NCBI GenBank assembly: GCA_032027085.1
Contig: JAVSMS010000001.1
Span: forward strand, 3,821,730 to 3,885,729
DNA: 64,000 nt
From: Pseudorhodoplanes sp.
GTDB lineage: Bacteria; Pseudomonadota; Alphaproteobacteria; Rhizobiales; Xanthobacteraceae
Reading direction: 5' to 3'
Shown here: positions 54,489 through 64,000 of the stretch, piece by piece
Layout: the number at the start of each line of letters is the position of its first letter
Numbering within the stretch: the first letter of the stretch is position 1
Program-made: the position numbers and the translations under genes
The notes under the pieces: model-generated
What the model saw: only the letters and a program-made list of their open reading frames with translations
Databases searched by the model: none
Told to the model about the DNA's origin: nothing

Positions 54489-55676
54489 CTATTTCCTCCC
54501 TCGTGCTTCGCTCCATTTCAGGAAATCCTGAAACAATTGATCGCGCTGCTCCTCCGTCATTGCAGCCGGCCTTGCGCCGGTTCTCGCCGCTGTGAATTTC
54601 TCGAACTGCATGCGCTGCGTGTCGGCCTGCGCCTTGGCGCGCGAGAGCCAGGCCTCTGCAGGTTCAAAACGCTTCCAGCCGGGCAAAGTGGCGGCGAGGT
54701 TTGCCTCCTTCCATTTCGGATGGCGCGGCGCCTTCTGGAATTCGGCGAGCTGCGGGAAAAAGCGCTCGACGAATTTCTCCAGCCGCTTGTAGCGGTCTGT
54801 GCCCTTCGGCCAGTTATACGCAATCAGCACCGCGCCGACCGCAACCGTTTCCACCTGCGCCTGCGGATCGATCAGATTGGGATAGTCGACTGAACGCAGC
54901 GTTGCCGGCAGATAGTCGTTATGCAACGCTTTCGTATAAGGCACCGGCAGAAGGCGGAAGCCATCCGCACCCTTGAGCTTCGACATGGAGCCGGTTGGCT
55001 TGCCCGCAATCAGGATGGTCGCCGCAATCTCTCCGCGCTTGATCGCTTCGAATGCGTCGCCCTGGCCCATATTGACCTCGATCGGCGTGATACCGAGCCG
55101 GTTGAAAATATCGCGCGTCGAGAGCTGGGTTCCCGAACCGACATCGCTGAAATTGACCTTCTTGCCGTGCAGTTGCTCGATCGATGTGATGCCGGATTGC
55201 TCGGCAACGATCAGATGCAGTTCTTCGTTGAACAACTTGGCAATGTAGACGATCTTGTGATCGATATTGCCGAGCTCATTCGATTTGCGGAAAAGGCCAA
55301 GCAGCGGCGACTGGGTGATCCCGAGATCAATTCCCTTCAGGAAGCGCACATCCCGGATATTTTGGCCTCCGCCTTTGCCGATGACGGGCAGGACGCGAAA
55401 CGAGTTGCCGTCATCGAGCACGGCGGAGAGATCGTAGGCAATCGACAGATAGGTTCCGTTCAGATTGCCGGAGACGATTGAAACCGTGTTGTTGTTGATC
55501 TCCTCGCCGATCGAAACGCGATCGTCGTCTCCCGGCGCCTTTGGTTGCACGACATTGCCGGAGCCGCGGCCCGCGGCTGCTGCGGAATAATCGTCGGCAA
55601 TCGCGAAAAGCCCAATTGTCGCGAGGCAAAAGAAAACTCTCACCCAGCGCATGCGCCGGGAGCACACGTTACTCAT
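54489..55676 (-). CDS. TAXI-family TRAP transporter solute-binding protein
   Basis: This 395-aa periplasmic binding protein has a signal peptide (RRMRWVRVFFCLATIGLFAIADD) and TAXI-family features: VSIVSGNLNGTYLSIAYDLSAVLDDG, FLKGIDLGITQSPLLGLFRK, LHGKKVNFSDVGSGTQLSTRDIF. No TRAP permease (DctQM) gene is adjacent, so it may act alone or with a distant transporter. It lies 53 bases upstream of and parallel to the Sel1-like gene; an operon is possible. Confidence 0.85.
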   Translation of the reverse strand: MSNVCSRRMRWVRVFFCLATIGLFAIADDYSAAAAGRGSGNVVQPKAPGDDDRVSIGEEINNNTVSIVSGNLNGTYLSIAYDLSAVLDDGNSFRVLPVIGKGGGQNIRDVRFLKGIDLGITQSPLLGLFRKSNELGNIDHKIVYIAKLFNEELHLIVAEQSGITSIEQLHGKKVNFSDVGSGTQLSTRDIFNRLGITPIEVNMGQGDAFEAIKRGEIAATILIAGKPTGSMSKLKGADGFRLLPVPYTKALHNDYLPATLRSVDYPNLIDPQAQVETVAVGAVLIAYNWPKGTDRYKRLEKFVERFFPQLAEFQKAPRHPKWKEANLAATLPGWKRFEPAEAWLSRAKAQADTQRMQFEKFTAARTGARPAAMTEEQRDQLFQDFLKWSEARGRK

Positions 55677-56927
55677 CAGAACAATCCTCCCTCAGCGGTT
55701 CGTCGCCGCGCCAAAGCGAGCCGCTGCCTGCCGTCGTCTTGAACTGACGATCACGTTGTTTTGTGTGAGGAGAATAGTGTGATCAATTTTGACCGCGGCG
55801 TGGCGAAACATATCGCGGCTGTTAGGTATCAACATGCAGCAAAACGGTAACATTTTGCGACCGAGCGAAAATTCCGCCACCGCAGCTTGCAATATCACGG
55901 CGGCAATGTGGCGCAGCGGCCGTCGTCCGGCTCTGCACGGCACCGGCATAGTTTGCATGGGGACCCGTTACGCAACCATTTGAGATTGGCCGGCTCGCGC
56001 CCCACTCTGGCGGATGGTCTGGTGCGACCCTCTAGCAAAATGGTACGGCTTCACGCGCCTGCGTTATCAGAGCCTCATCCGCAACGCTCTGCATTTGCAG
56101 GGGCTGTGAATCTGTGCCGCGCCATCATCCTCGGCGTCTGGGTCGACCGCGGTCGGCAACACATGCCGGCCGCACGGCCTGGAAAGCCGGCCCGGCCATA
56201 CCGGCCCCGGACGCCAGCTCGCAAATCAGCGAAATGGCCCGCTTCGCAAACCTGTCTTTTGTCTATTGACAATATTCCTAGATAGGACTATAAGCATATC
56301 ACCTCGTCCGCTGAGGGGCGCTCTCATGAGGCGTCATGGAAGCGGGACGAAGGGGAGGGCGCCGCTGGAGATGCGGCGGTGCGGCTCCCCTGGACGGCGC
56401 CCGGTAATTCCGGGCCTCGGCCGGTGCGGCGCCCGCGGGCGAGCCTCGCAAGCTCGCACTCGGGCTATGCCGGGGCTCCGCCCGAGGCCACTGATGGGCC
56501 TCCGCCAGGAGCTGGCTGCCGTGGGCCCACACTGGATCACCCACCAAGCGCGGCCCGGCATCGTAGTGAAAACGCCGCGATGGCGCGTCGGACGACGCGG
56601 CGGTTCCGGAAACGGGATCGCACACTGAAAAAGGAAGGTTGCGCCGCCCGGCGCGCCATCCCCCTCACTTATTGAAAGTGAGGGAAAGAGCAGGAAGGCG
56701 ATCCCGGCGCCTCAAACAATACGGGCGATGAGTCACGTCAGCATTCCACGGACCGTCCCCGCGAACGCGGGGACCTATATCGGATGGCGGGGCCCCGCTT
56801 TCGCGGGGGCGCCACCAGCATGAGGCCCGTCAGTGCAAAACATTGCGCATTAAAAATCCCCTGCTATATCCCTCACCTTTCCCGCTTACCTGCGCTCGTT
56901 CGCAGGAGTGAGCCACAGGAGACTTGA
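55677..56927. other. Long intergenic region with palindromic repeat units
   Basis: No gene is supported here. From about 56330 to 56660 the DNA is very GC-rich and open in several frames, with a product rich in Arg/Gly/Pro that does not look like a natural protein. Between 56752 and 56812, two hairpins CCCCGCGAACGCGGGG and CCCCGCTTTCGCGGGG lie about 25 bases apart, a typical extragenic palindrome pair. The thrS ribosome site (AGGAGACTTG) and probably its promoter lie in the last 60 bases. Confidence 0.5.
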
Positions 56928-58898
56928 ATGGTTGCCCTCACCTTCCCCGACGGCGCGCGCCGCGAATTCCCCGACAACATCACAGGCTTCGACATCGCCA
57001 AGGGCATCTCGCCCTCGCTCTTGAAGCGCACCGTGGCGATGGCGCTCGACGGCGTGGTCGCCGACCTGTCCGATCCGATCACGCGCGACGCCAGGATCGA
57101 ATTCCTGACCCGCGAAGACCCGCGCGCGCTCGAGCTGATCCGCCATGACGCCGCGCATGTGCTCGCGGAAGCGGTGCAGTCACTTTGGCCCGGCACCCAG
57201 GTGACCATCGGCCCGGTGATCGAGAACGGCTTCTATTACGACTTCTTCCGCAACGAGCCATTCACGACGGAAGACCTGCCCGTCATCGAGAAGAAGATGC
57301 GCGAGATCATCGCGCGCGATGCGCCCTTCACCAAGGAAGTCTGGTCGCGCGAAAAGACCAAGGACGTCTTCCGCGACAAGGGCGAGATGTTCAAGGTCGA
57401 ACTGGTCGACGCCATTCCCGGCAACGAGCCGATCAAGATCTACAAGCAGGGCGAATGGTTCGATCTCTGCCGCGGCCCGCACATGACCTCTACGGCCAAG
57501 ATCGGCAGCGCCTTCAAGCTGATGAAAGTCGCGGGCGCCTATTGGCGCGGCGATTCCAGGAACCCGATGCTGACGCGCATCTACGGCACCGCTTTTGCCA
57601 AGCAGGAAGAGCTCGACGCCTATCTGCATCAGATGGAGGAAGCCGAGAAGCGCGACCATCGCCGGCTCGGCCGCGAACTCGATCTCTTTCATTTCCAGGA
57701 GGAAGGTCCCGGCACCGTGTTCTGGCACGCCAAGGGCTGGACGATGTTCCAGACCATCATCGCGTATATGCGGCGGCGGCTGGCCGGCGACTATGATGAG
57801 GTGAACGCCCCGCAACTGCTCGACAAGTCGCTGTGGGAGACCTCCGGCCACTGGGGCTGGTTCCGCGAGAACATGTTCCAGGCGACATCCGCTGGCGACG
57901 ACACCGATGACGAACGTGTCTACGCCATCAAGCCGATGAACTGCCCGGGCCATATCCAGATCTTCAAGCATGGGCTGCGGTCGTATCGCGAATTGCCGCT
58001 GCGTCTTGCCGAGTTCGGCGTCGTGCATCGCTACGAGCCGTCCGGTGCGCTGCATGGCCTGATGCGCGTGCGCGGCTTCACGCAGGACGACGCGCATGTC
58101 TTCTGCACTGAGGACCAGCTCGCCGACGAGTGCCTGAAGATCAACGACCTGATCCTGTCGACCTATTCGGATTTCGGCTTCGAGGGCGACCTGACGGTGA
58201 AGCTCTCGACGCGGCCGGAACAGCGCGTCGGTTCGGACGCTGCGTGGGATCACGCCGAAAGCGTCATGCAGGATGTGCTCAAGCGCATCGCTGCGAGCAA
58301 CAATCGGATCAAGACGGCGATCAATCCCGGCGAAGGCGCATTCTACGGACCGAAATTCGAATACGTGCTGCGCGACGCCATCGGCCGCGACTGGCAATGT
58401 GGCACCACCCAGGTCGACTTCAACCTGCCGGAACGGTTCGGCGCGTTTTACATCGACGCTGACGGCTCGAAGAAACCGCCGGTAATGGTGCATCGCGCAA
58501 TCTGCGGTTCGCTGGAACGTTTCACCGGCATCCTGCTCGAACATTATGCCGGCCACATGCCGCTGTGGCTTGCTCCGGTGCAGGGCGTGGTCGCGACCAT
58601 CACGTCGGAGGGCGATGACTATGCCGCCGAGGTGCTGGCGGCGGCGCGCAAGGCGGGCCTGCGCGTGAACCTCGACCTGCGCAACGAGAAGATCAATTAC
58701 AAGGTGCGCGAACACTCGCTCGCAAAGGTGCCCGCGTTGCTCGTCGTCGGCAGGAAGGAAGCCGCCGAGCGCACCGTGTCGATCCGTCGTCTGGGCAGCG
58801 AGGGGCAGAAGGTGATGCCGCTCGATGTCGCGCTGAAGATGCTGGTGGAAGAAGCAACCCCGCCGGACCTCAAGCGCGGGCAGAGGGAAGCGGCCTAG
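56928..58898 (+). CDS. thrS: Threonyl-tRNA synthetase
   Basis: This 656-aa class II synthetase charges tRNA-Thr. It has the N-terminal TGS domain, the editing-domain zinc residues ([12 protein letters not shown] and DLCRGPHM), catalytic motifs 1-3 (including [26 protein letters not shown], and [17 protein letters not shown]) and the anticodon-binding domain near the end ([21 protein letters not shown]). Length is standard. Its TAG abuts the stop of the convergent cytochrome gene without a single intervening base. Confidence 0.98.
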   Translation: MVALTFPDGARREFPDNITGFDIAKGISPSLLKRTVAMALDGVVADLSDPITRDARIEFLTREDPRALELIRHDAAHVLAEAVQSLWPGTQVTIGPVIENGFYYDFFRNEPFTTEDLPVIEKKMREIIARDAPFTKEVWSREKTKDVFRDKGEMFKVELVDAIPGNEPIKIYKQGEWFDLCRGPHMTSTAKIGSAFKLMKVAGAYWRGDSRNPMLTRIYGTAFAKQEELDAYLHQMEEAEKRDHRRLGRELDLFHFQEEGPGTVFWHAKGWTMFQTIIAYMRRRLAGDYDEVNAPQLLDKSLWETSGHWGWFRENMFQATSAGDDTDDERVYAIKPMNCPGHIQIFKHGLRSYRELPLRLAEFGVVHRYEPSGALHGLMRVRGFTQDDAHVFCTEDQLADECLKINDLILSTYSDFGFEGDLTVKLSTRPEQRVGSDAAWDHAESVMQDVLKRIAASNNRIKTAINPGEGAFYGPKFEYVLRDAIGRDWQCGTTQVDFNLPERFGAFYIDADGSKKPPVMVHRAICGSLERFTGILLEHYAGHMPLWLAPVQGVVATITSEGDDYAAEVLAAARKAGLRVNLDLRNEKINYKVREHSLAKVPALLVVGRKEAAERTVSIRRLGSEGQKVMPLDVALKMLVEEATPPDLKRGQREAA

Positions 58899-59240
58899 CT
58901 ATTTGCGCATCTGTGCGATGTAGGCGGCAAGATCGGCCGCCTCTCGCCGGGTGAGCGCCAGGTTTGGCATCACCGGATGCGGATTTAGCAGAAACAGTGC
59001 GAGCTGGGCGGCGTTGAAGCGCGATCGCTTGGCGATCTCTGCAAAGGATGGCACCGCAGCAGACGCTTGGCGTTGCGTGGGCGTGACCAGATGGCAGCTT
59101 GCGCACCATTGCAGCGCAAGGCGCTCGCCATTCTTCGCATTGGGCTTCGGGTCGACGCCCGTCGTCGGTTCTGCGAATGCGACACCTACAAACAGGATTG
59201 CAAATACGTACTGCAGCAGCGGATTGGAGACACGGCGCAT
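58899..59240 (-). CDS. Small c-type cytochrome
   Basis: This 113-aa periplasmic monohaem cytochrome has a signal peptide (LLQYVFAILFVGVAFAEP), the haem-binding motif CASCH at residues 46-50 and an axial Met in HPVMPNLALTRREAADLAAYIAQM. Class I type. Start ATG 59238-59240 with AGGA upstream. An electron-transfer partner is not adjacent. Confidence 0.87.
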   Translation of the reverse strand: MRRVSNPLLQYVFAILFVGVAFAEPTTGVDPKPNAKNGERLALQWCASCHLVTPTQRQASAAVPSFAEIAKRSRFNAAQLALFLLNPHPVMPNLALTRREAADLAAYIAQMRK

Positions 59241-59433
59241 GGCGAATCCTGACCAACTTTCTGAAGGATACCGCATCGCCGGCGCGCCGTCAGAAGAAAA
59301 TTGCCGCCGGCCGAAACGTTCGGAAAAAGTCGAAATAACGCCGAACGGCTGCGTTCCAACAGCCTGCAGCTAATTGACGGGCCAAAGTGAACCGGCCGTA
59401 TTCAATTGCAATGCAGAATGCGCACTGCAGGGG

Positions 59434-60477
59434 TCAGCGCGCGACCACGGAGATTTCCGAATCCACGCCGGTGACCACCTTGAAGTCGTGCTGGAACGAC
59501 TTGCCTTCGTTGCGTGCGATCACGCGATATTCGCCCTCGGCCAGAACCACCCGCGGAAATGCGCCGATCGATTCCTTGATCACGTCCCCGCCCGGCGTCA
59601 GCACCGACCATTGCGTGTTGGCGATGGCCTCGCCGCCCGCCTTCTCCACCAGCTTGAGGGTGATGACGGCGGCGCGATGCGTCACCGTCACGTCGGTGAC
59701 CCTGCCGGTCTGCACGCGGATATCGGAGCGCACCACCGCATTGCCGTCGCCGTAATGCGAGACGATGTGATAGGTGCCTTCCGGCACCAGCATCACGTCG
59801 CCGGTGACGACATTCTGCGCCAGCGGCCGCTTGTCGCCCGGCTCGAACTGGCTGCCGCGATAGATGTCGTAATGAATCTGGCTGTTCGGGATTTTGACGT
59901 CGCCGACCTTGCCTTCGATGCGGATGCCGCCGGCGGGAATATCGAAGACCTCGCGCACGGTTTCGGCGCGCAGACGCACCACCTTGGTGGCCTGGGCATG
60001 ACCGAAGGCGGCATGCACGACGTAATTGCCCGCGGGCAAGAGGAAGGTGGGCGCCGCTGTCTTCTCCTCGCGCACCATCTTGAACACGCCGGTATTGTCC
60101 GGCTTTTCCGGGAAGATGCGCCAGACCATGCCGCCGGTGATCGGCGGCAGATCGCGGCCGAAACGGGCGTTGAGATAGAGGGCGACCTGCCCGGCGGGGA
60201 CCATCGGCGCCGCGCTCGGCAGCGGCGCAACCTGCGCCGGCATCGAGGGCGGGACCATCGAGGCCGACGGAGCGGCAATGCCGCCGCCCGGCGACATCAG
60301 ACTGAGCCCCGGCGAGGTCGAAATCATGCCGCCCGGCCCCGGTCCGCCAGGCCCCTGCGGCGCCGGTCCACCGGTACTGAGCGCCCCCCGCTGGGCCATG
60401 GCCGTACCGCCGGTCAGCGCCAGAAGCGCCAGCGCAATCAGTCCGACATATTTTCCCGTCCCGGCCCTCGCCCGCAT
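59434..60477 (-). CDS. Secreted hypothetical protein with Gly/Pro-rich N-terminus
   Basis: This 347-aa exported protein has a signal peptide (GKYVGLIALALLALTGGTAMAQ), a low-complexity Gly/Pro segment (about residues 30-95) and beta-rich repeats that resemble carboxypeptidase-regulatory/Ig-like modules: AGNYVVHAAFGHAQATKVVRL, EGTYHIVSHYGDGNAVVRSDIRVQTGRVTDVTVTHRAAVITLKLVEKAGG and EGEYRVIARNEGKSFQHDFKV. Likely a surface or periplasmic beta-sandwich protein. Function unknown. Confidence 0.75.
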   Translation of the reverse strand: MRARAGTGKYVGLIALALLALTGGTAMAQRGALSTGGPAPQGPGGPGPGGMISTSPGLSLMSPGGGIAAPSASMVPPSMPAQVAPLPSAAPMVPAGQVALYLNARFGRDLPPITGGMVWRIFPEKPDNTGVFKMVREEKTAAPTFLLPAGNYVVHAAFGHAQATKVVRLRAETVREVFDIPAGGIRIEGKVGDVKIPNSQIHYDIYRGSQFEPGDKRPLAQNVVTGDVMLVPEGTYHIVSHYGDGNAVVRSDIRVQTGRVTDVTVTHRAAVITLKLVEKAGGEAIANTQWSVLTPGGDVIKESIGAFPRVVLAEGEYRVIARNEGKSFQHDFKVVTGVDSEISVVAR

Positions 60478-60561
60478 GCGGCCCTTCTCGACCGAAATCG
60501 CGGCGAATTCAAGCCTGCGGGGATTTTCCCCGGTCTCCCGTTATGGTAGCGGCCATTCCGC

Positions 60562-61131
60562 ATGCAGAACGCCCTTGATCTCCTGAAAACCCGCCGTTCC
60601 GTGAAGCCGATCGAGATGACCGGCCCCGGCCCCTCGCCCACGGAAATCGAAACCCTCCTGACAATCGCCTCGCGCGTGCCCGACCACGGCAAGCTCACGC
60701 CCTGGCGATTCATCGTGTTCGAGGGAGCGCATCGCCTCGCAATCGGCGAGGCGCTTGCGGCGCTCTTTCAGGCCGACCACCCGGACGCCACGCCCGACCA
60801 GATCGAGTTCGAGCGCCAGCGCCTCGCGCGCGCGCCGCTGGTCATCGCCGTGGTCAGCCGCGCCGCCCCGCATTTGAAAATCCCGGAATGGGAGCAGCTC
60901 ATGTCGGCAGGCGCCGCGGCGATGAATCTGGTCACCGCCGCGCATGCGCTCGGCTATGCGGCCGCCTGGCTGACCGAATGGTACGCCTACGACCGCCGCG
61001 TGCTTGAAAAGCTGGGTCTCTCATCAGCGGAGAAGATCGTCGGATTCATCCATATCGGCAAGCCAGTGCGCCCGCCGGAAGACCGGCCGCGCCCGCCCCT
61101 GTCCGACATTGTCACCCGCTTCGGTGCGTGA
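60562..61131 (+). CDS. Nitroreductase-family FMN oxidoreductase
   Basis: This 189-aa FMN-dependent nitroreductase has LKTRRSVKPIEMTGPGPSPTEIETLLTIASRVPDHGKLTPWRFIVFEG, the typical RxS FMN site, and the C-terminal AWLTEWYAYDRRVLEKLGL plus FIHIGKP. Resembles YdjA-type. It is 6 bases upstream of a flavin-reductase gene, so the two probably form an operon and may share reduced flavin. Confidence 0.9.
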   Translation: MQNALDLLKTRRSVKPIEMTGPGPSPTEIETLLTIASRVPDHGKLTPWRFIVFEGAHRLAIGEALAALFQADHPDATPDQIEFERQRLARAPLVIAVVSRAAPHLKIPEWEQLMSAGAAAMNLVTAAHALGYAAAWLTEWYAYDRRVLEKLGLSSAEKIVGFIHIGKPVRPPEDRPRPPLSDIVTRFGA

Positions 61132-61137
61132 CCTGCA

Positions 61138-61740
61138 ATGTTCTACGAGACCCGCAAGAACGATCACGGCTTGCCGCATGACCCGTTCAAGGCGATCGTC
61201 GCGCCGCGGCCGATCGGCTGGATCAGCTCGGTGAACGCCAAAGGCGATATCAATCTCGCGCCCTATTCCTTCTTCAACGGCGTCGCCAGCCGCCCGCCGG
61301 TCGTCATGTTCGCCAGCGAAGGCCGCAAGGATTCCCTCGCCTTCATCGCGGAGACCGGCGAATTCGTCTGCAATCTCGCGACCTGGGATCTGCGCCACGC
61401 GATGAACGCGACGTCGGCGCCGCTGCCGCGCGGCTCAAATGAAATGGTGCATGCCGGCCTCGCGTCGGCGCCGTCGCGCCTGGTGCAACCGCCGCGCGTC
61501 GCCGCCTCGCCCTGTGCGCTGGAATGCAAGTTGCTGCAGATCGTACAATTGTCCGATGTCGACGGCCGCGCGCTCGACAACCATGTCGTCTTTGGGCAGG
61601 TCATCGGCGTTCACATCGACGACCGCTATATCGCCGACGGCCTGCTCGACAGCGCCGCCATGAAGCCAATCGCCCGCTGCGGTTACCATGACTATTCGGT
61701 CATGGAGAGCACCTTCAGCATGCGTCGTCCGCAAGGCTGA
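61138..61740 (+). CDS. Flavin reductase family protein
   Basis: This 200-aa FMN-binding split-barrel protein starts MFYETRKNDHGLPHDPFKAIVAPRPIGWISSVNAKGDINLAPYSFFNGVASRPPVVMFAS, matching the DIM6/NTAB flavin reductase family. GRALDNHVVFGQVIGVHIDDRYI is the second conserved strand region. Likely supplies or binds FMN; its partner is probably the nitroreductase just upstream. Confidence 0.9.
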   Translation: MFYETRKNDHGLPHDPFKAIVAPRPIGWISSVNAKGDINLAPYSFFNGVASRPPVVMFASEGRKDSLAFIAETGEFVCNLATWDLRHAMNATSAPLPRGSNEMVHAGLASAPSRLVQPPRVAASPCALECKLLQIVQLSDVDGRALDNHVVFGQVIGVHIDDRYIADGLLDSAAMKPIARCGYHDYSVMESTFSMRRPQG

Positions 61741-61819
61741 CGAGCTGCAAAGCCTTCACCATGACGCCACATCGGCCTTGTAAGCTGGCCCCGGACGGGT
61801 CGATCATGATGCAAGGGAG

Positions 61820-62821
61820 ATGAAGGTGCTGCAGGGCTTGATCCGGCGCGCGACCAATGGAGATCGCGCCGTCGAAGCGACCGCTGAAAAGAAAACGCCC
61901 AAGGCGAGCATCGGCCTCGCGCTGGGCGGCGGCGCGGCGCGCGGATTCGCGCATATCGGCATCCTGCGAACCCTGATGGCGCATGGCATTCAGCCCGATG
62001 TCGTGGTCGGCACGTCAATCGGCGCGGTCGCCGGCGGCTGCTTCATCGCCGGTAATCTCGACGCTTTTCAGGACTGGGCGCACAGCCTCACCAAACGCGG
62101 CGTGCTCAGCTATCTCGATGTCAGTCTCGGCGGCTCCGGTCTCATCAGCGGTGGTCGCCTCACCGCGCGGCTGGAAGCGACCATCGGTGACTTGCTGATC
62201 GAAGATTTGCCGGCGCGCTTTGCCTCGATCGCCACCGAGCTCGGCACCGGCCATGAAATCTGGCTGACACGCGGCCGCCTCGTCGACGCAATGCACGCCT
62301 CCTACGCCCTGCCTGGCATTTTCACACCGGTGCGACTCGGCGGACGCTGGCTGGTCGACGGCGCTCTGGTCAATCCGGTGCCGGTGTCGGCGGCGCGCGC
62401 GCTCGGCGCCCGCATGGTGATCGCCGTCAACCTGAATTCGGAGCTGACAAGCCGCGGTGCCACCATTTCCAGTCACGGTCCCGACGCCGACGACGAGGCT
62501 GCGCTGAAGCAATTGCGCGAACAGGCGGAAGCGAGCGGCCTGTCGATCTTCAATCCCGAGCGATTCATGAAGCGGCACTTCCTCAACGCCGCACGCGGCC
62601 CGAACATTTCGAGCGTGATGGTGGACGCCTTCAACATCATGCAGGACCGCGTGACCCGCGCGCGGCTCGCCGGCGACCCGCCGGACGTGCTGATCAACCC
62701 GCGACTCGGCAAGATCGGCTTGTTCGATTTTCACCGCGCGAAGGAAACCACCGAGATCGGCACGCATGCGGCCGAACGTGCGATCGCCGACATCAAGGAT
62801 GCGATTGCGACGCTGACGTGA
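61820..62821 (+). CDS. Patatin-like phospholipase
   Basis: This 333-aa alpha/beta lipid acyl hydrolase has the oxyanion hole LALGGGAARGFAHIGIL (about residues 33-49), nucleophile Ser in GTSIGAVAGG (about 64-73) and the catalytic Asp in VDGALVNPVPV. No signal peptide; cytoplasmic or membrane-associated. RssA-type patatins look like this. It is convergent with the CBS gene with 6 bases between the stops. Confidence 0.92.
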   Translation: MKVLQGLIRRATNGDRAVEATAEKKTPKASIGLALGGGAARGFAHIGILRTLMAHGIQPDVVVGTSIGAVAGGCFIAGNLDAFQDWAHSLTKRGVLSYLDVSLGGSGLISGGRLTARLEATIGDLLIEDLPARFASIATELGTGHEIWLTRGRLVDAMHASYALPGIFTPVRLGGRWLVDGALVNPVPVSAARALGARMVIAVNLNSELTSRGATISSHGPDADDEAALKQLREQAEASGLSIFNPERFMKRHFLNAARGPNISSVMVDAFNIMQDRVTRARLAGDPPDVLINPRLGKIGLFDFHRAKETTEIGTHAAERAIADIKDAIATLT

Positions 62822-62827
62822 AGATGC

Positions 62828-63259
62828 TCACGCCGTCTGGATGTAGTCGCGCATCGCGTTGTGCTCTTGCTCCATTTCCATCACGCGCATCTTGACGACG
62901 TCGCCGATGGAAATGATACCGACCATGCGATCGTCTTCCACCACCGGGATGTGACGGAATTTTCCGCCCGTCATGCGCTCCATCAGGCCGGAAATGGTTT
63001 CCGCGCAGGTGCAGGTCACCACTTTGCGAGTCATGAAGTCGGTCAATGGAAGGGAGAGCGCCTGCGTCCCGTGCTCTGCCAGCGCGCGCACAATGTCGCG
63101 CTCGGAAACAATACCGACAATGCGTTGTCCTGCGCCGGTCACCACGACGGCGCCGATGCGACGCTCGGCCAGGAGTTTGCTCGCCTCCGCCAATGTCGCT
63201 GTCGGATCGATCGTGACGACGTTGCTGCCTTTGGTTGCCAGTATTGTTTTGACAATCAT
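62828..63259 (-). CDS. Tandem CBS-domain protein
   Basis: This 143-aa protein consists of two CBS motifs: NVVTIDPTATLAEASKLLAERRIGAVVVTGAGQRIVGIVSERDIVRAL and VTCTCAETISGLMERMTGGKFRHIPVVEDDRMVGIISIGDVVKMRV. Bateman modules bind adenosine nucleotides and act as energy or redox sensors; the target is not known. Common in Rhizobiales. Confidence 0.93.
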   Translation of the reverse strand: MIVKTILATKGSNVVTIDPTATLAEASKLLAERRIGAVVVTGAGQRIVGIVSERDIVRALAEHGTQALSLPLTDFMTRKVVTCTCAETISGLMERMTGGKFRHIPVVEDDRMVGIISIGDVVKMRVMEMEQEHNAMRDYIQTA

Positions 63260-63401
63260 CTCTGCCGCCTCCCTGCTGCGCGATCTCTGTCGCGCGTCGA
63301 AGCGCCGGCCGGCGACGCCGGCAAGCAGCGCTGAAGTTCACTTAGACATAAGTCTAAGGCTTCAATTTGTCATTGGAGAGACAGCCCGCATTTGAGGCGA
63401 T

Positions 63402-64000
63402 TTAGAGCGGGCGCGCAGGATCGTTTTGCACCGCAACAGAGCGACGGACCGGATCAAAGAAACCGAACAGCAGAAGCCCGACGAGGAATCCGCCGACATG
63501 CGCCTGCCAGGCCACCGGTTGGTCGTTGCCAAGAAGCGGAACCGAGCCCAGACCGAACAGCAGGTTCAAGCCGAACCATACGCCCAGGAAGACCAGGACA
63601 CGCACATCGCGCAAAGCCGTGAATAACGGGACTGCCGGCAGATGCATGTTGCCGCGCCATTGCATGCCGCCGCCGGGCTGGAAGGCAAACCGCATCGCCG
63701 CCGCCATCGCGCCGGAGATGATGGCGGAGGCGCCCACCATCGGCTGCACCTGTCCGGGATGAGTGAGCAAATGCGCAACAGCACCGGCGGCCGCGGTGAC
63801 GGCGCAAAAAAGAACAAAGCGCAATACGCCGAATCTGCGCGCCAGCGGCGTGCCGAAAGCCAGGAGCCAGATGGCGTTGAAACCAAGATGGGTCAGGTCG
63901 GCATGGATCAGCGCGTAGGTGGCAAATGTCCAGATGTCGGCTGCGAGCCCGCCGGGCAGCGGGATGAAAGAGCCCTCGTATCGCGCGGGAATAAACGCAA
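63402..64000 (-). CDS. Rhomboid-family intramembrane serine protease (N-terminus beyond window)
   Basis: This partial gene runs off the window at 64000; about 198 C-terminal residues are visible. Spans include IWTFATYALIHADLTHLGFNAIWLLAFG, the nucleophile region QPMVGASAIISGAMAAAMRF (GASA in place of the usual GxSG), and the second catalytic position WQAHVGGFLVGLLLFG with His. The catalytic dyad Ser/His seems present. Substrate unknown. 63260-63401 shows no gene. Confidence 0.88.
   Translation of the reverse strand, partial: AFIPARYEGSFIPLPGGLAADIWTFATYALIHADLTHLGFNAIWLLAFGTPLARRFGVLRFVLFCAVTAAAGAVAHLLTHPGQVQPMVGASAIISGAMAAAMRFAFQPGGGMQWRGNMHLPAVPLFTALRDVRVLVFLGVWFGLNLLFGLGSVPLLGNDQPVAWQAHVGGFLVGLLLFGFFDPVRRSVAVQNDPARPL

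Noticed and set aside
56266-56628. 120-aa plus-strand open frame before thrS
   Set aside because: Arg/Gly/Pro-rich, open in several frames at once, no ribosome site or homology; treated as non-coding.
57180-58715. 511-aa minus-strand open frame opposite thrS
   Set aside because: Fully antisense to a conserved synthetase, with unnatural composition.

Overview
The window reads as chromosomal DNA of a high-GC alphaproteobacterium. The best guess is order Hyphomicrobiales/Rhizobiales in the Bradyrhizobium–Xanthobacter neighbourhood. This rests on the ribosomal/RNA polymerase proteins, the many TctC-, TAXI- and DUF2336-type genes, and the palindromic intergenic repeats; no phylogeny was computed.

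Layout. (1) 1-9171, minus strand: tRNA-Trp, secE, nusG, rplK, rplA, rplJ, rplL, rpoB and the 5' part of rpoC, with an rplJ leader and several intercistronic hairpins. (2) 9276-14249: an isocitrate-lyase/PEP-mutase-family enzyme and a nitrate/sulfonate/taurine-type ABC transporter on the minus strand, divergent from a GntR/FadR regulator. This cluster sits where tuf is normally found, between tRNA-Trp and the tRNA-Gly/tRNA-Tyr pair. (3) 14287-17356: tRNA-Gly, tRNA-Tyr, an rlmB-like methyltransferase, two secreted low-complexity proteins, a small unknown protein and tRNA-Thr(TGT).

(4) 17343-28339: an ~11-kb integrated element in the 3' end of tRNA-Thr. It has a tyrosine integrase, an AlpA-like regulator, ATGA-coupled Cys-rich small proteins, a prohead protease/major-capsid fusion, a tail assembly chaperone with a T_TTT_TTC -1 frameshift site, a tape measure protein, a helicase-type ATPase, an iteron-like repeat array and a small membrane protein. 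I see no terminase, portal, lysis, tube, sheath or baseplate genes. It looks like a compact phage satellite or a reduced prophage and is the most interesting part of the window.

(5) 28404-39365: accessory and envelope genes: a frameshifted membrane protein, an XRE regulator pair, TerC, an AI-2E-type permease, a TctC binding protein, a frameshifted Tat-exported metallo-beta-lactamase-fold enzyme, a TonB receptor behind a cobalamin riboswitch, and a tandem pair of TPR lipoprotein/periplasmic-like paralogues. (6) 39488-64000: mainly housekeeping and signalling genes: cutA, NAD kinase, response regulator + Hpt protein, DUF2336, lytic transglycosylase, MaoC + CitE-like lyase, a thioredoxin-fold/DsbD-like protein, DadA behind a tandem glycine riboswitch, hisI, folE, an Fe-S scaffold-like protein, a ClpP-like periplasmic protein, yidD, a TAXI binding protein, thrS, cytochrome c, nitroreductase, flavin reductase, patatin, a CBS protein and a partial rhomboid.

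Three coding sequences or sites (about 28510, about 28334 and 35081) look as if they lack a single base. This fits either recent decay or indel errors in the assembly.
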